This document shows positions 39,352-49,059 of a stretch of 64,000 bases of DNA, piece by piece; within the stretch, counting starts at the first letter, position 1; each line of letters starts with the position of its first letter. Source of the DNA: Leptospira inadai serovar Lyme str. 10. GTDB taxonomy: Bacteria > Spirochaetota > Leptospiria > Leptospirales > Leptospiraceae. Position numbers and translations under genes: made by a program. Below the pieces are notes generated by a model. It made no database searches. It saw nothing but the letters and a program-made list of their open reading frames with translations, and was not told where the DNA came from. The stretch covers positions 124,001 to 188,000 of the forward strand of contig NZ_AHMM02000017.1 in NCBI RefSeq assembly GCF_000243675.2. Reading direction: 5' to 3'.

Positions 39352-39619
39352 TGAGCCGGACGATCATAGAACGGAGAAGATTCTGGTTTAGCTTGAAGTC
39401 TCGTTCTACCTTTTCGATTGCTGCTTGTTCTGCGTTTACCTTGAAATGAGTGTAGGTCCCGTAGTCCTGGTGTTTAATGGGATGCCAAAGTTTTTTTTGG
39501 CCCCAATCTTCTTCGGCGGTCACGTTGACGGAATGCTTTTTGAAGATGTCAACAACTTCAGTCTTAGCGGCTTCCTTCGCGGTAGAACGCGTAATTGTGG
39601 TTATCTCGTAGTTTCTCAA
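39344..39619 (-). CDS. rpsF: 30S ribosomal protein bS6
   Basis: A 91-residue protein with the bS6 pattern: NYEITTITRS at the start, WGQKKLWHPIKHQDYGTYTHFKVNA in the middle and LNQNLLRSMIVRLNG at the end. The start is TTG at 39619, supported by AGGAG six bases upstream on the same strand. It opens the rpsF-ssb-rpsR-rplI cluster. The 160 bases upstream (39620-39779) must hold the promoter, but none could be fixed. Confidence 0.95.
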   Translation of the reverse strand: MRNYEITTITRSTAKEAAKTEVVDIFKKHSVNVTAEEDWGQKKLWHPIKHQDYGTYTHFKVNAEQAAIEKVERDFKLNQNLLRSMIVRLNG

Positions 39620-39779
39620 AAGTTTCTCCTATGGAAAAAGCCCGTCTGCGATTCGCGGCGAGCAGAAGAATCGGATTTTCCCCTATTTTTGGGCAGTAGG
39701 TCGAGGGGTCAAGTCTGATATATCAGTAAAATCGCAAATTAGAAAGACCCTTTGCTTCTTTCCTTCAAAGCGTTGGAGT

Positions 39780-41054
39780 TTATTTCAGGTCCTCCAATTC
39801 AATCCAGCCTCGATCACCCTCGATTCGAATCTTAGTTCCTAAATCCTCCGAAAGAACCGCGATCTCCTTTAGAAACACTCTAGCCTCTTCCCCTTCCAAA
39901 GGCCTGACTTGATGAATTTCCGTTTGGAATTTTCCGAAAATCGGCACAAGTTCCGCTCGGAGTAATTTTCCTTTTTTTATATGAAGTATCGCAATCAGGT
40001 TGTGGTTTAGATACGTATTACGGCTTCCGAAAATAAGATTTCCCAAAGAATAAAATACGATCCCTCGACCGATTCTCTCGATTCCCTGGGGAATATGAGG
40101 ATGATGACCCACGATGACTTGAACTCCGTTTTCGAGTAGAAGTCTTGCCTGATCTCGCTGTTCTTTCGTGGGAAGGGGAGAATACTCTACTCCCCAATGA
40201 AGAGAGACCATTCTAAACCCCGGATCGAGAGGCGTCGTTTTACGCAAAGGCGGAACTGCCCTGACTTTTCTGAACCTTCGGCCCTTTTTTCCGGATTTTT
40301 CCGGAACGATCGGCGGATCTTTTTTTAAGTTCGGCAAGATGAGCGACGGTTCGAAGTACAATACTCCGGGCTTATCACTCGCATAATTCTCGCGAGTTTC
40401 GGCGACGTTCGTAGCTGAATAAACGGTCAGCCTCGTTCCTTTTTTTTCGAGAGACCAGGGACCTAAGGCTTCGTCCAGATTTTTTCCCGCACCGATAAAC
40501 GAAATCCCTCTATCTTTTAGGAATTTTCTAGTCTCAGCGATTCCGTCCGAACCGTGGTCCATTGCATGATTATTTCCTAAAAAAACAAGATCCACTCCCA
40601 GATAGGACAAGGAGTCCAAATCCTTGTCCTTGGCTTGGAATACGTAAGACTTACCCAAATCCCAGGATTTTTCCGATACGACCGGGGTCTCTAGATTCAA
40701 CATTCGTAAATCAACTTCTTCGAATATACTTTTCAAGCCTTGGACGGGAGCCAGCTCCCCTTTGACGCGGATCGTATCGCGAATTCCCCAATTGAACATG
40801 ACATCCCCACCCACCAACACTTTTAAAACTTCCGGATCGTCCTCCCGTCCGATCAGCTTTTCCAACCCGCTACGAAGCTGGTCGGTAAACCCGGAAGTTT
40901 CCGTCGATGAACTTACCGTAGCGGGAGGAGCGGGAATTTTGGAAGAGCTAGTGCATCCGTGCGCAGATATGCAAACGAGCAGAACCAAGGAGAGAAAGAC
41001 TGAATGAGATCGTGCTGAAGAAAAGTATTTGCTGAGTTTGAAGCGGAATCCCAT
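39780..41054 (-). CDS. CapA-like metallophosphatase lipoprotein
   Basis: A 424-residue protein of the CapA/PgsA family. The N-terminus is a lipoprotein signal with the modified cysteine at C34 (CISAHGC). The phosphoesterase-like core shows GGDVMFNWG, NLETPVV, LGNNHAMDHG, SLHWGVEYSPLP and VGHHPHIPQG, which together provide the metal ligands. Family members act in poly-glutamate or capsule anchoring; a direct role here is not shown. ATG start at 41054. It is separated from rpsF by 160 bases and lies near the polysaccharide locus on the same strand. Confidence 0.88.
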   Translation of the reverse strand: MGFRFKLSKYFSSARSHSVFLSLVLLVCISAHGCTSSSKIPAPPATVSSSTETSGFTDQLRSGLEKLIGREDDPEVLKVLVGGDVMFNWGIRDTIRVKGELAPVQGLKSIFEEVDLRMLNLETPVVSEKSWDLGKSYVFQAKDKDLDSLSYLGVDLVFLGNNHAMDHGSDGIAETRKFLKDRGISFIGAGKNLDEALGPWSLEKKGTRLTVYSATNVAETRENYASDKPGVLYFEPSLILPNLKKDPPIVPEKSGKKGRRFRKVRAVPPLRKTTPLDPGFRMVSLHWGVEYSPLPTKEQRDQARLLLENGVQVIVGHHPHIPQGIERIGRGIVFYSLGNLIFGSRNTYLNHNLIAILHIKKGKLLRAELVPIFGKFQTEIHQVRPLEGEEARVFLKEIAVLSEDLGTKIRIEGDRGWIELEDLK

Positions 41055-41145
41055 CGCCCGACCATCCTGGCGGAGGAACGGAATTTGGAAATAAGTTTTG
41101 GGGGAGGGAAAGAGAGGATTTAAAGGATAGGAGAATATAAGGAAT

Positions 41146-42072
41146 TCAATTCGAAGCGCCTGTTTGCCGATCGGAACAAAGGGCTCGCATTTCTTCCTGA
41201 ATCGGGACTTTAGGATTCCAGCCCAATTCGAACAAAGGAGACGAATCGATTTCTAAGGAACCGCACAAGCGATCGATTATTCCTCGGAACCCGGGTAAGA
41301 ATCGCAATAGGCGGAGAATACCCGGGGGGAAATAGAAGAGCGAATCCCGTACGCAAAGAGCCCGGGAGAACGCTCGAAAGAGTTCCGGTGTGGAAAGCGA
41401 AGAATCGCTGACTAAAAAAACTCGATTGTCCGTACTTGCTTCAGTCAAACTAAACAATATTGCATCGCAGAAATTTCGAACACCAACTAGGCTTCTTTTA
41501 TTCTTAATCCCTGCAAACGGCAACGGAATTCCTTTTTTTACGAGCCAGGTGAGACGATCCAGGTTTCCTTTCGCTCCGGCTCCTACGATCAATGGCGGGC
41601 GAAGGATCGTATACTGTAGGAGCTCCTTTGAGCAAATGTAGCGTAACGTATTTTCCGCTTCCAACTTCGTTCCACCGTAATCGTCTTCCGGTTCGGGCTC
41701 GTCCTCGATCGTCAGAGGTCTGTCTGCGGGAGATCGTTCTCCTAAAGCCTTTACGGAACTGATATAAATAAATTTCCGAATCTTACATCGAATCGCAAAC
41801 TCGGCCAAAAGTTTCGTAGTCTCGACGTTCGCCTTAAAGAAAGCGAGCTTCGGGTCGTCTTCCTTATCATGCACAACATGAGCGCGGCCTCCTAAATGCA
41901 CGATGGCGTCGATTTGCCCCGAGTGCTTCGACAGCAACTCGTCCAATTCGTTCGTATCTCCCGTTGCCAAGCGATTCGAAGATACGATCACTGTTTGAAT
42001 ACCCTGCGACTTTAAGAGCGGAGCGAGACGACTGCCGACGAAACCGTTAGATCCGGTAAGTAAAACTTTCAT
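41146..42072 (-). CDS. NAD-dependent sugar epimerase/dehydratase (extended SDR)
   Basis: A 308-residue extended short-chain dehydrogenase. The NAD loop is TGSNGFVGSRL (7-17), the active-site tyrosine motif is YGGTK, and SSVKALGE carries the usual serine. The pattern (VHLGGRAHVV, ILRPPLIVGAGAKGNL) is that of UDP-glucose 4-epimerase-like enzymes found in O-antigen loci. The exact sugar substrate cannot be read. It follows the carrier gene at 43491 with nine bases between, so the two are probably co-transcribed. Confidence 0.85.
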   Translation of the reverse strand: MKVLLTGSNGFVGSRLAPLLKSQGIQTVIVSSNRLATGDTNELDELLSKHSGQIDAIVHLGGRAHVVHDKEDDPKLAFFKANVETTKLLAEFAIRCKIRKFIYISSVKALGERSPADRPLTIEDEPEPEDDYGGTKLEAENTLRYICSKELLQYTILRPPLIVGAGAKGNLDRLTWLVKKGIPLPFAGIKNKRSLVGVRNFCDAILFSLTEASTDNRVFLVSDSSLSTPELFRAFSRALCVRDSLFYFPPGILRLLRFLPGFRGIIDRLCGSLEIDSSPLFELGWNPKVPIQEEMRALCSDRQTGASN

Positions 42073-42081
42073 TCGTATCGA

Positions 42082-43491
42082 TTAACCGAAGATAAAAAAA
42101 CCGAGAAGAACCAAAACTAATCCTAGTAAGCCGATTCGAACTCCGATTTTCGCCATGTCTTTTATCTCGAATCCGCCGACGGCATACGCGACCGCATTGG
42201 GTGGAGTGGAAACGGGTAAGGACATCGCCAGAGAGGCTCCCAAGGCCGTCCCCAATACAAGCTGGATCACATATGCCTCGTTCCCAGGCAAAAGTAGAAC
42301 GGCTACGGGTATGGCCAAGGGAACGAGTAAGTTCGCCGTCGCCGTATTGGATAAAAACGTCGAAAGAAATAATCCGACCGAAAAGAAAAGCGTCAAAACC
42401 CAAATGCTTTCCGCCGGCCCCGCATTGGAGCCGATCAACGAACCGAACCATTCTCCCGCTCCGCTCTTTTCGATTCCCGTACCGAGCGCGATACCTCCCG
42501 CTACGAGAATGAGTACGTCCCATTCCAGGGAACGAATATCATGTGAATTTAATATTCCAAACGAAGTGAATAAGACCAGAGGAATCATCGCCACGACTCC
42601 CGCAGGAATTCCGTGAAAGGATTCCGACAACCATAGACAAGCGGTGAAAAGGAAGGTACCCAGTACAAAACGCAATTTTCGTCTTGATGCCTTATCGTTC
42701 TCTTCGGCAAAGCTTAGAGAAAGGGCCAATCCGGGACTGGCCGGAAATGCCTTTAAAATCCAAATCCATGCAAAAAACAATAATATCAATAGCAATGGAA
42801 TCGCGACTAGCATCCAGGAACCGAAGGAGATGGAATCTCCGAAACCGTGATTTTTTAAATTAGCGAACGCTATTATATTAGGAGGAGATCCTATCGGCGT
42901 ACCGATTCCTCCCAAATTGGCGGCGAAGGGAATTCCGATCAAAATTCCCTTCCGAAACGTTTCATCCTCCGGCAAAATCTGCAATAAAGGAAACACTAAC
43001 GCGATCATTAAGGAAGCGGTTGCCGTATTACTCATCCAGAGAGAGATACCGGCGGAAACAAGCATCAAACCCATCAAAACAAAACGGGGAGAAGTGCCAA
43101 AAATAGGAAGAATTCGATTCGCGAGCCATCTATCGACTCCCACCTTCACGCAACCTTTAGCCAGCGCAAAACCCCCTAAAAAGAGGATCACGGCAGAGTC
43201 GGCAATCGCAGTGAGAAATACGCTCGGGGCAAGGGGCTTACCGTTTATCGGCCTGACCAAATTTAAAAATTCCCATTTCCCCGGATTAGAGAAGAGCAAA
43301 ATTTCTAAAAAAATGACAAGCAAGGAAGTCGCATGTCCCGGAATCACTTCGAAAATCCAAAAACATGCAGAGAGTAATAATATGGAAAACATGGCTCCGA
43401 CGGAATACGGAAGCCAGCCGAAATAGGAGCAGAGAGGAGGAAGGCAGGCGAGTAGGATCGAAACGAAGAGCTTTATGAGCGTGCGGGTCAT
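42082..43491 (-). CDS. DASS family anion symporter (SLC13-like)
   Basis: A 469-residue membrane protein with about eleven or twelve helices. It has the repeated SNT motifs of divalent anion:sodium symporters (WMSNTATASLMIALVFP and FLSNTATANLLVPLA) and the GTPIGSPPN loop. Members carry di- or tricarboxylates, phosphate or sulfate with sodium; the substrate cannot be told. ATG start at 43491; the 176-base divergent gap to the glycosyltransferase at 43668 should contain both promoters. Confidence 0.9.
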   Translation of the reverse strand: MTRTLIKLFVSILLACLPPLCSYFGWLPYSVGAMFSILLLSACFWIFEVIPGHATSLLVIFLEILLFSNPGKWEFLNLVRPINGKPLAPSVFLTAIADSAVILFLGGFALAKGCVKVGVDRWLANRILPIFGTSPRFVLMGLMLVSAGISLWMSNTATASLMIALVFPLLQILPEDETFRKGILIGIPFAANLGGIGTPIGSPPNIIAFANLKNHGFGDSISFGSWMLVAIPLLLILLFFAWIWILKAFPASPGLALSLSFAEENDKASRRKLRFVLGTFLFTACLWLSESFHGIPAGVVAMIPLVLFTSFGILNSHDIRSLEWDVLILVAGGIALGTGIEKSGAGEWFGSLIGSNAGPAESIWVLTLFFSVGLFLSTFLSNTATANLLVPLAIPVAVLLLPGNEAYVIQLVLGTALGASLAMSLPVSTPPNAVAYAVGGFEIKDMAKIGVRIGLLGLVLVLLGFFIFG

Positions 43492-43667
43492 ATGATTTTA
43501 ATCGAAGCGAAAGAATAGAACGCTTGGGAATTCCAACAACAAGTTCCTATTCTGTCAATCTTTAGTGCAAGCACTCATTCGATTCTTTCCTCGAATTCGT
43601 CGGTACAAAAAATTGTAGTCCGACTAACTCTACGGAAAAAAATGACTTCAATTCAGTAGCTATCCGA
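43492..43667. promoter_or_regulatory. Divergent intergenic region at the border of the polysaccharide locus
   Basis: The 176 bases separate the minus-strand carrier gene from the plus-strand glycosyltransferase. Two short symmetric motifs are visible: GGAATTCC (43537-43544, inside TTGGGAATTCCAA) and AGTGCAAGCACT (43564-43575). No promoter boxes could be assigned with confidence. Confidence 0.35.
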
Positions 43668-44438
43668 ATGACGCAACTCGTATCCATCATCATGCCCGTT
43701 TATAACGCGGAAAAATTCATAGCGGCCAGTATAGAGAGTGTTTTAAATCAGAAATACGGATCTTGGGAATTGCTTTTGGTCGATGACCAGTCCAAAGATT
43801 CCAGTCGCGAGATTATGCAAACCTATTCGAAGAAGGATTCCAGAATCAAATCCATTTTCAAAGAAAGGAATTCAGGGTCTGCGGACAGTCGTAATCAAGG
43901 AATTCTGGCGGCTAAAGGTCGTTATATAGCTTTCTTGGATGCCGATGATCTTTGGGACCCCGAATTCCTAAGCGAGCAAATCAAATTGATGCAGGATGAA
44001 AAAGTGGCCTTTTCTTTTTCATCTTATCGGATCGTGGACGAATCGGATCGGGAAATTTTGAAACCCTATATGGCCGCCGGCGGGCCGATCACTTATCGGC
44101 AAAATCTTTTATATAATCGCGTAGGTCTTTTAACGGCGATCTACGACACTGAAACGCTCGGAAAAATGTATTTCGACGTGAGTTTGAAAAGTCTTCGAGA
44201 CGATTATGCACTTTGGCTGGACATTCTTAAAAAAATTCCGTACAGTATCGGAAACCCTAAAATACTCGCCAGCTACCGAGTAAGAAAGGGAGCCCTGACA
44301 TCCAATAAGAAAAACGTAATTCTACCCCACTTCCGAATGCTTAAAAACCGGGAAAAGCTAGGCTGGATTTCCGCCGCGTTTTATACGGGCGCATGGGGCT
44401 TAGTGGCTATGAAAAAATATTACTTTAATCGAATCTAA
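43668..44438 (+). CDS. GT2 family glycosyltransferase
   Basis: A 256-residue GT-A enzyme: SIIMPVYNAEKFI at the start, LLVDDQSKDSS, FLDADDLWDPEFL (the metal-binding DxD region) and RDDYALWLDILKK. The wording is close to WcaA/WbbD-like transferases of O-antigen clusters. It has no membrane segment of its own. The ATG at 43668 is the first of two genes on the plus strand; the next starts nine bases after its stop. Confidence 0.92.
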   Translation: MTQLVSIIMPVYNAEKFIAASIESVLNQKYGSWELLLVDDQSKDSSREIMQTYSKKDSRIKSIFKERNSGSADSRNQGILAAKGRYIAFLDADDLWDPEFLSEQIKLMQDEKVAFSFSSYRIVDESDREILKPYMAAGGPITYRQNLLYNRVGLLTAIYDTETLGKMYFDVSLKSLRDDYALWLDILKKIPYSIGNPKILASYRVRKGALTSNKKNVILPHFRMLKNREKLGWISAAFYTGAWGLVAMKKYYFNRI

Positions 44439-44447
44439 TTTTTACTC

Positions 44448-45998
44448 ATGCAATTGTACGAAATCCGATTCGGTCCCGAAAACAAAACGGAGGAATCCGA
44501 GCTCTACCTAAAAAGCAACGGTCCTATATCAATCGTTAATAACCGAATATCTCTGGGCCCGGAAGTCAAGGCGAGTTTCTGCACTTATTTTAATTCATTT
44601 TCGGTGCGAAAGTGGAAGAAATACACGACCGTCTCCGATCTAGAAATACGATTCGAAGGAAAAGGGGAATTTTCCGCCCGAATTGTCGGAGCGAAATTAA
44701 CGAAGGCAGGAGTAAAGTACGAAGTTCTTTTAGAGCAGGAATGTCAGGGCAATTTTATCGGAAAGATTAATTTAAGCGATCTAGATTGCGATATATTGTT
44801 TCCCGAAATCGTCTCAAGGGAAACGGCTTGTGAAATATACGGAGCAGGCTATTATTCCGACTTTGCTAGAAATAAAATACGACTCGCGATCGTATTCTGT
44901 ACTTTCAAACGAGAAGAATTCATCAAAGCCAACCTAAAAAATCTGACGACCGGAATATTCCATCGCAAGTCCTCCATCTTAAAAGGCAGCGTTCAAACGT
45001 ACGTAGTCGATAACGGAGGGACTATAGTCGATCAAAATGTTCCGGATTTTATACGCGTGATTCCTAATCCGAATTTGGGCGGCGCCGGAGGATTTACGAG
45101 AGGGATCATCGAAGCTCTTTCGGATTCTTCGTTCAGCCATATTCTCCTCTTAGACGACGATATAAAATTCTCCATCACGTCTTTGGAAATTGTTTATTCG
45201 TTCGTGTCGATGCTCAAAGAGGATTATGCCGAACATTTTGTTGGAGGCGGGCTGGTCGATATAGAGATACCGTATCTACAATATGAAAGAAACGCGGCGT
45301 GGAACGGAGTGTCGACCCGAATCAACGGAAACGATATGGATCTTCGAACGGCCGAAAATCTGATTCGGAACGAGATCGAAGACGAAACGGAAGGATTATA
45401 CGCAGGTTGGTGGTTTTGTTGCCTTCCGGTAAAATCGGTTAAAAAATTAGGGCTGCCTCTCCCGTTCTTTCTAAAGGGAGACGACGTAGAATATTCGATT
45501 CGCAACGGATCGAAAGTCCTTGCGTTAAACGGTATCGCAGCTTGGCATGAAGCCTTTCCCAAGAAGGCGCGAAAATGGAACTACTATTATCAAATTAGAA
45601 ATTATCTTTTCTTAAACATCCTTAGATTCAAAAACTACGATCGAAGCGATTTCTTAAAATTCTCTCTTTATCGATTGCTAAAGAACGCATTCTCCTTGAA
45701 CCGTCTTGCATTAGAGTATACCGGAAAAGCCTTATTCGACTTTCAGACCTGCGAACTACCAAAATCGGAAAATGCGGAGTTGCTCCAGAAATCCGTGCTT
45801 GCACTGCAACCTACTCGGAATTCCTTGATCACGCTGGTTTTTAAATGTCTGTTTTTAACGTTTCGAATCTGGAAAAATTTTCCGGAAATTTCCGCCAAAA
45901 TCAGAAAGGATGCGGACCGTTATTACGAATTCCCTTTTTGGTCCGAATATCTGAATTTGAATGATGAGAAGAATTCCACGATCGAGTTAAACCGTTAA
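44448..45998 (+). CDS. GlfT2-like galactofuranosyltransferase (first copy)
   Basis: A 516-residue protein with the layout of the mycobacterial GlfT2 family: an N-terminal beta-rich domain of about 130 residues, then a GT-A domain with FCTFKREEFI, VVDNGG, NPNLGGAGGFTRG, the metal motif LLDDDIKF, AGWWFCCLP, LKGDDVEYSIRN and the catalytic AWHE. These enzymes add galactofuranose from UDP-galactofuranose. The converging glf gene ends 12 bases away, which supports the substrate. A related copy is encoded at 47139-48923. ATG start at 44448. Confidence 0.85.
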   Translation: MQLYEIRFGPENKTEESELYLKSNGPISIVNNRISLGPEVKASFCTYFNSFSVRKWKKYTTVSDLEIRFEGKGEFSARIVGAKLTKAGVKYEVLLEQECQGNFIGKINLSDLDCDILFPEIVSRETACEIYGAGYYSDFARNKIRLAIVFCTFKREEFIKANLKNLTTGIFHRKSSILKGSVQTYVVDNGGTIVDQNVPDFIRVIPNPNLGGAGGFTRGIIEALSDSSFSHILLLDDDIKFSITSLEIVYSFVSMLKEDYAEHFVGGGLVDIEIPYLQYERNAAWNGVSTRINGNDMDLRTAENLIRNEIEDETEGLYAGWWFCCLPVKSVKKLGLPLPFFLKGDDVEYSIRNGSKVLALNGIAAWHEAFPKKARKWNYYYQIRNYLFLNILRFKNYDRSDFLKFSLYRLLKNAFSLNRLALEYTGKALFDFQTCELPKSENAELLQKSVLALQPTRNSLITLVFKCLFLTFRIWKNFPEISAKIRKDADRYYEFPFWSEYLNLNDEKNSTIELNR

Positions 45999-46009
45999 GC
46001 GAATTGTGG

Positions 46010-47155
46010 TTATTTCGCTTTATCGATAAATTCTTTCGCGACCGCCCTCGCCTCTTTAATCACGTGATGCATATCCATATATCGATAAGTGGCTAATCGA
46101 CCTAAAAAAGTGACCTTAGTCTGCTGAGCAGCTTCCGCTTCGTATTTAGCGAATTTTTCCATATCTTCGTTTAATCTCTTAGGATAATATGGAATATCGT
46201 TAGGCGAAGTTTCCTTGCTGAATTCTTTGAACCAAACGGTTCGATCATGAATTTCCCAAGGAGCGAAATGTTTATGCTCGTGAATTCGAGTCCAAGGCAC
46301 GTCAACATCGCAATAGTTTAATACTGCGTTGCCTTGGAAATCGCCTTCACCTTCATGGCGCTCGAAAGTCACCGTTCTATAACCCAATCGACCGTGACGA
46401 AAGGAGAAAAACTCGTCGATCGGCCCGGTATAAAAGACATGATCATAACCGATCAAATCCCGGTCCGGTAAGAACTTTCTTTCCAACTCCACGCGTATAT
46501 TCGGATGGTTCAACATCTTGCGAACGATTTCGGTATAACCTTCTTCAGGAATTCCTTGGTAGGGATCCGCGTAATAATTGTCATCGTAATTAAATCGAAC
46601 GGGTAACCGTTTCAGAATCGACGCGGGGAGCTCCCTAGGATCGCAGCCCCATTGTTTTCGAGTATAGCCGTAAAAGAAGGCCTTGTATATTTTCTCTCCT
46701 AGAAATTTCAAAGCCTGTTCCTCGAAATTCGCAGGCTCGTCGATATTCGTTGCGGCTTGAGACTTGAGGAATTTCTTCGCGTCCTCGGGCCCAAACTGAG
46801 TTCCGAAAAGTTGATTGATCGTATGGAGATTTATCGGCAACGAATAGACTGCACCTTGATGAACGCCTTTAACCCTATTGATGAAGGGCCTAAATCGAAC
46901 GAAGGAGTTCACATATTCCCAGGTATCCAAATCATCCGTATGGAAAATATGAGGGCCGTATTCATGAAGCATTACGCCTGTCGATGGATCGCGATGAGTA
47001 TTACAATTCCCTGCAATATGAGAACGTTGGTCCAGCACGGTTATCAGCGGTCCAGGAGCTAGACTTTCGGATAGTTCGTGAGCGACAACGGCGCCGGAAA
47101 AACCTGCACCTACGATAAGTATCTTACGAGAGTTTTCGTCACCTGAATGGTGCAA
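46010..47155 (-). CDS. glf: UDP-galactopyranose mutase
   Basis: A 381-residue flavoenzyme that converts UDP-galactopyranose to UDP-galactofuranose. The FAD-binding motif GAGFSGAVVAHEL is at 16-28, and the conserved HEYGPHIFHTDD, YTRKQWG, RFNYDDNYYADPYQGIP and LGRLATYRYMDM are all present. The start appears to be TTG at 47155, overlapping the end of the upstream GlfT2-like gene by 17 bases. Its position between two GlfT2-like genes defines a galactofuranose module. Confidence 0.96.
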   Translation of the reverse strand: MHHSGDENSRKILIVGAGFSGAVVAHELSESLAPGPLITVLDQRSHIAGNCNTHRDPSTGVMLHEYGPHIFHTDDLDTWEYVNSFVRFRPFINRVKGVHQGAVYSLPINLHTINQLFGTQFGPEDAKKFLKSQAATNIDEPANFEEQALKFLGEKIYKAFFYGYTRKQWGCDPRELPASILKRLPVRFNYDDNYYADPYQGIPEEGYTEIVRKMLNHPNIRVELERKFLPDRDLIGYDHVFYTGPIDEFFSFRHGRLGYRTVTFERHEGEGDFQGNAVLNYCDVDVPWTRIHEHKHFAPWEIHDRTVWFKEFSKETSPNDIPYYPKRLNEDMEKFAKYEAEAAQQTKVTFLGRLATYRYMDMHHVIKEARAVAKEFIDKAK

Positions 47156-48923
47156 GTTTTTGTCTCCAAAAAGATTCGGAACTTAATCCGCTAAATTCTT
47201 TACTCCAAAGTAAAGATAAACGGCGATGATGAATAATAATTTCAAATATTATACGCAGGGCGGATAGCGCAAGGTTAAAAGTTTTCCCGATACTTCTGGT
47301 TCTTACGTAAACTTCCGGGCGTCTTTCGTCAAAATCGAAAAGCAAGGAACTTCCGGAAGAGTTGAATACGGCGCCGGCTACACCCCGCGAGCGATTCATG
47401 CGAGCGGAAAAAAAAGGGAAAGAAATTAAATTGAAGCTAATTAAAGAAAACGGCAGCAATACTACATTAAATATAATTTGCATTGACCCGTTTCGTTTCA
47501 GTAGCGGGCCTCCCGTCCTGATCGCCTCGTGAGCATATTTTCTCATCACCTCAAGGTGTTTTGCTTCCAAGTCCAACCCGTTCAACAAGGTCGGCCCCGT
47601 TAAAATATCTCGGACCCCGTCTATAGCCGCCTTTAGCGTCTCATACTGGAATGTGAATAGATAAGCAAAAAAACGAACCGCATAAACTTTGATTAATGCC
47701 CAAGGTCGGCCTTTATTGAAGGCAAAATGTATAATTCCGTAATTTCTATAATTATAATATTCCACCCACGGATTGACTTTCGCATAAAACGGCTCGTGCC
47801 AAACGGCTATTCCGGGATAAGAGAGGACCTCCAATCCGGATTCGGAACGAGTCAGCCCGAACGCTATGTCGTCGCCTCTAATAAAGAAAGGAGGATATAA
47901 TTCGGTCGCTTGGCCGCTTCTCGTCCCGAATCCGGTGAAAAAAAAGCCCGAGTAATTCTTTGCATTCCCGATATCTTCTATCGCGTAAGATTCCAAATTT
48001 TTCGATAGGCTCAAATCGGTCCCCGCATAATAGGAAGTGATCCGGGAATCATTAATGTGGAATTTCGCGCCCGCCTCTACAACTTCCTTCGGCCTTTTTA
48101 AATCGAGCATTGCCCCTGATAGCAGCAATTTCTCCGGTTTTTCCGAGGAATCAAGTATTGAAATCAATCTAAAAAAAGATTCCGGATGGATCACCGCATC
48201 ATCGTCGCAAAATGCGAAGTAATCGTAATTTCCAATATCCTTCGCTTCAAGAAACGCTCGAGCAAAACCGCCAGAGCCGCCGTAATTCGGATTATGAAAA
48301 AGATGACTCTCCAAACCTTTCGGCATTTGAGAAGCTAGAATAGTTCCGGCATTATCCGAAATAAAAACTGCAATTCTTTTAACAACGGCAGGATCCGCCA
48401 GCCAGGTATTTAGATTATTGAATAGAAATTCTTCGCGCTTGTACGTACAAATGCAAATCGCTAATTTCCCGGATCTAAGTGCCGGCGAAGCTTTTTTTAA
48501 TTTTCCATCGGAAAATTTTAGGCGGCTTCCGGCTTTCAATATCGGATAGATAATCTCGGGAGACTCGGAATTTATCTCTAATTCGACTTTTACTAAAACC
48601 TGTCCGTCCGAATCGTTTATATCTTTTGAAAAGAAACTAAACCTCTTGCCGTTTCTAAAACGGAATTCGATTCCAAGATTACCCTCCCCCTCCAATAAAC
48701 ATTCGAAATAGTATTTCCCGCTGCCGTACATTCGAACCAAATGCCGTGGAAAAATCGCGTTAAAATAAGAAGCGAAGGAAAGCGACTCCTTTGCCGAAAG
48801 AATTATTGTCGAAGTATCATTTTTCGAGACGGAAGAAATGCCGGTTATGCCGGAAGAAGGCTCGAAAAAAAGAGATTCGGATCCTTTTAATATAGGAGTG
48901 ACGAGCCTCTGAACCTCATGCAT
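47139..48923 (-). CDS. GlfT2-like galactofuranosyltransferase (second copy)
   Basis: A 594-residue protein with the same domain order as the copy at 44448: an N-terminal beta domain (about 1-150), then CTYKREEFLFNNL, NPNYGGSGGFARA, the metal motif CDDDAVIHPES, GFFFTGFG, IRGDDIAFGL and AVWHEPFYAK. The two are clearly divergent paralogues and may make different linkages, as GlfT1 and GlfT2 do in mycobacteria. A C-terminal extension has a hydrophobic stretch around 490-515. It overlaps glf by 17 bases. ATG at 48923. Confidence 0.85.
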   Translation of the reverse strand: MHEVQRLVTPILKGSESLFFEPSSGITGISSVSKNDTSTIILSAKESLSFASYFNAIFPRHLVRMYGSGKYYFECLLEGEGNLGIEFRFRNGKRFSFFSKDINDSDGQVLVKVELEINSESPEIIYPILKAGSRLKFSDGKLKKASPALRSGKLAICICTYKREEFLFNNLNTWLADPAVVKRIAVFISDNAGTILASQMPKGLESHLFHNPNYGGSGGFARAFLEAKDIGNYDYFAFCDDDAVIHPESFFRLISILDSSEKPEKLLLSGAMLDLKRPKEVVEAGAKFHINDSRITSYYAGTDLSLSKNLESYAIEDIGNAKNYSGFFFTGFGTRSGQATELYPPFFIRGDDIAFGLTRSESGLEVLSYPGIAVWHEPFYAKVNPWVEYYNYRNYGIIHFAFNKGRPWALIKVYAVRFFAYLFTFQYETLKAAIDGVRDILTGPTLLNGLDLEAKHLEVMRKYAHEAIRTGGPLLKRNGSMQIIFNVVLLPFSLISFNLISFPFFSARMNRSRGVAGAVFNSSGSSLLFDFDERRPEVYVRTRSIGKTFNLALSALRIIFEIIIHHRRLSLLWSKEFSGLSSESFWRQKLAPFR

Positions 48924-49059
48924 TAGAAAGGGATCCGATCATATTATTTATAGGCATCATAGAATTCCTCCATCAATATCCATCTTAACGGTTAAATCGT
49001 ACCGCATCAAATTGGAAATCCGATACCCGGCTTCGCAAAGCATGCGTGAAATATTAGGA

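Noticed and set aside
42047..42523. 158-codon minus-strand frame
   Set aside because: It is an alternative frame of the anion symporter, whose membrane helices and SNT motifs are clear.
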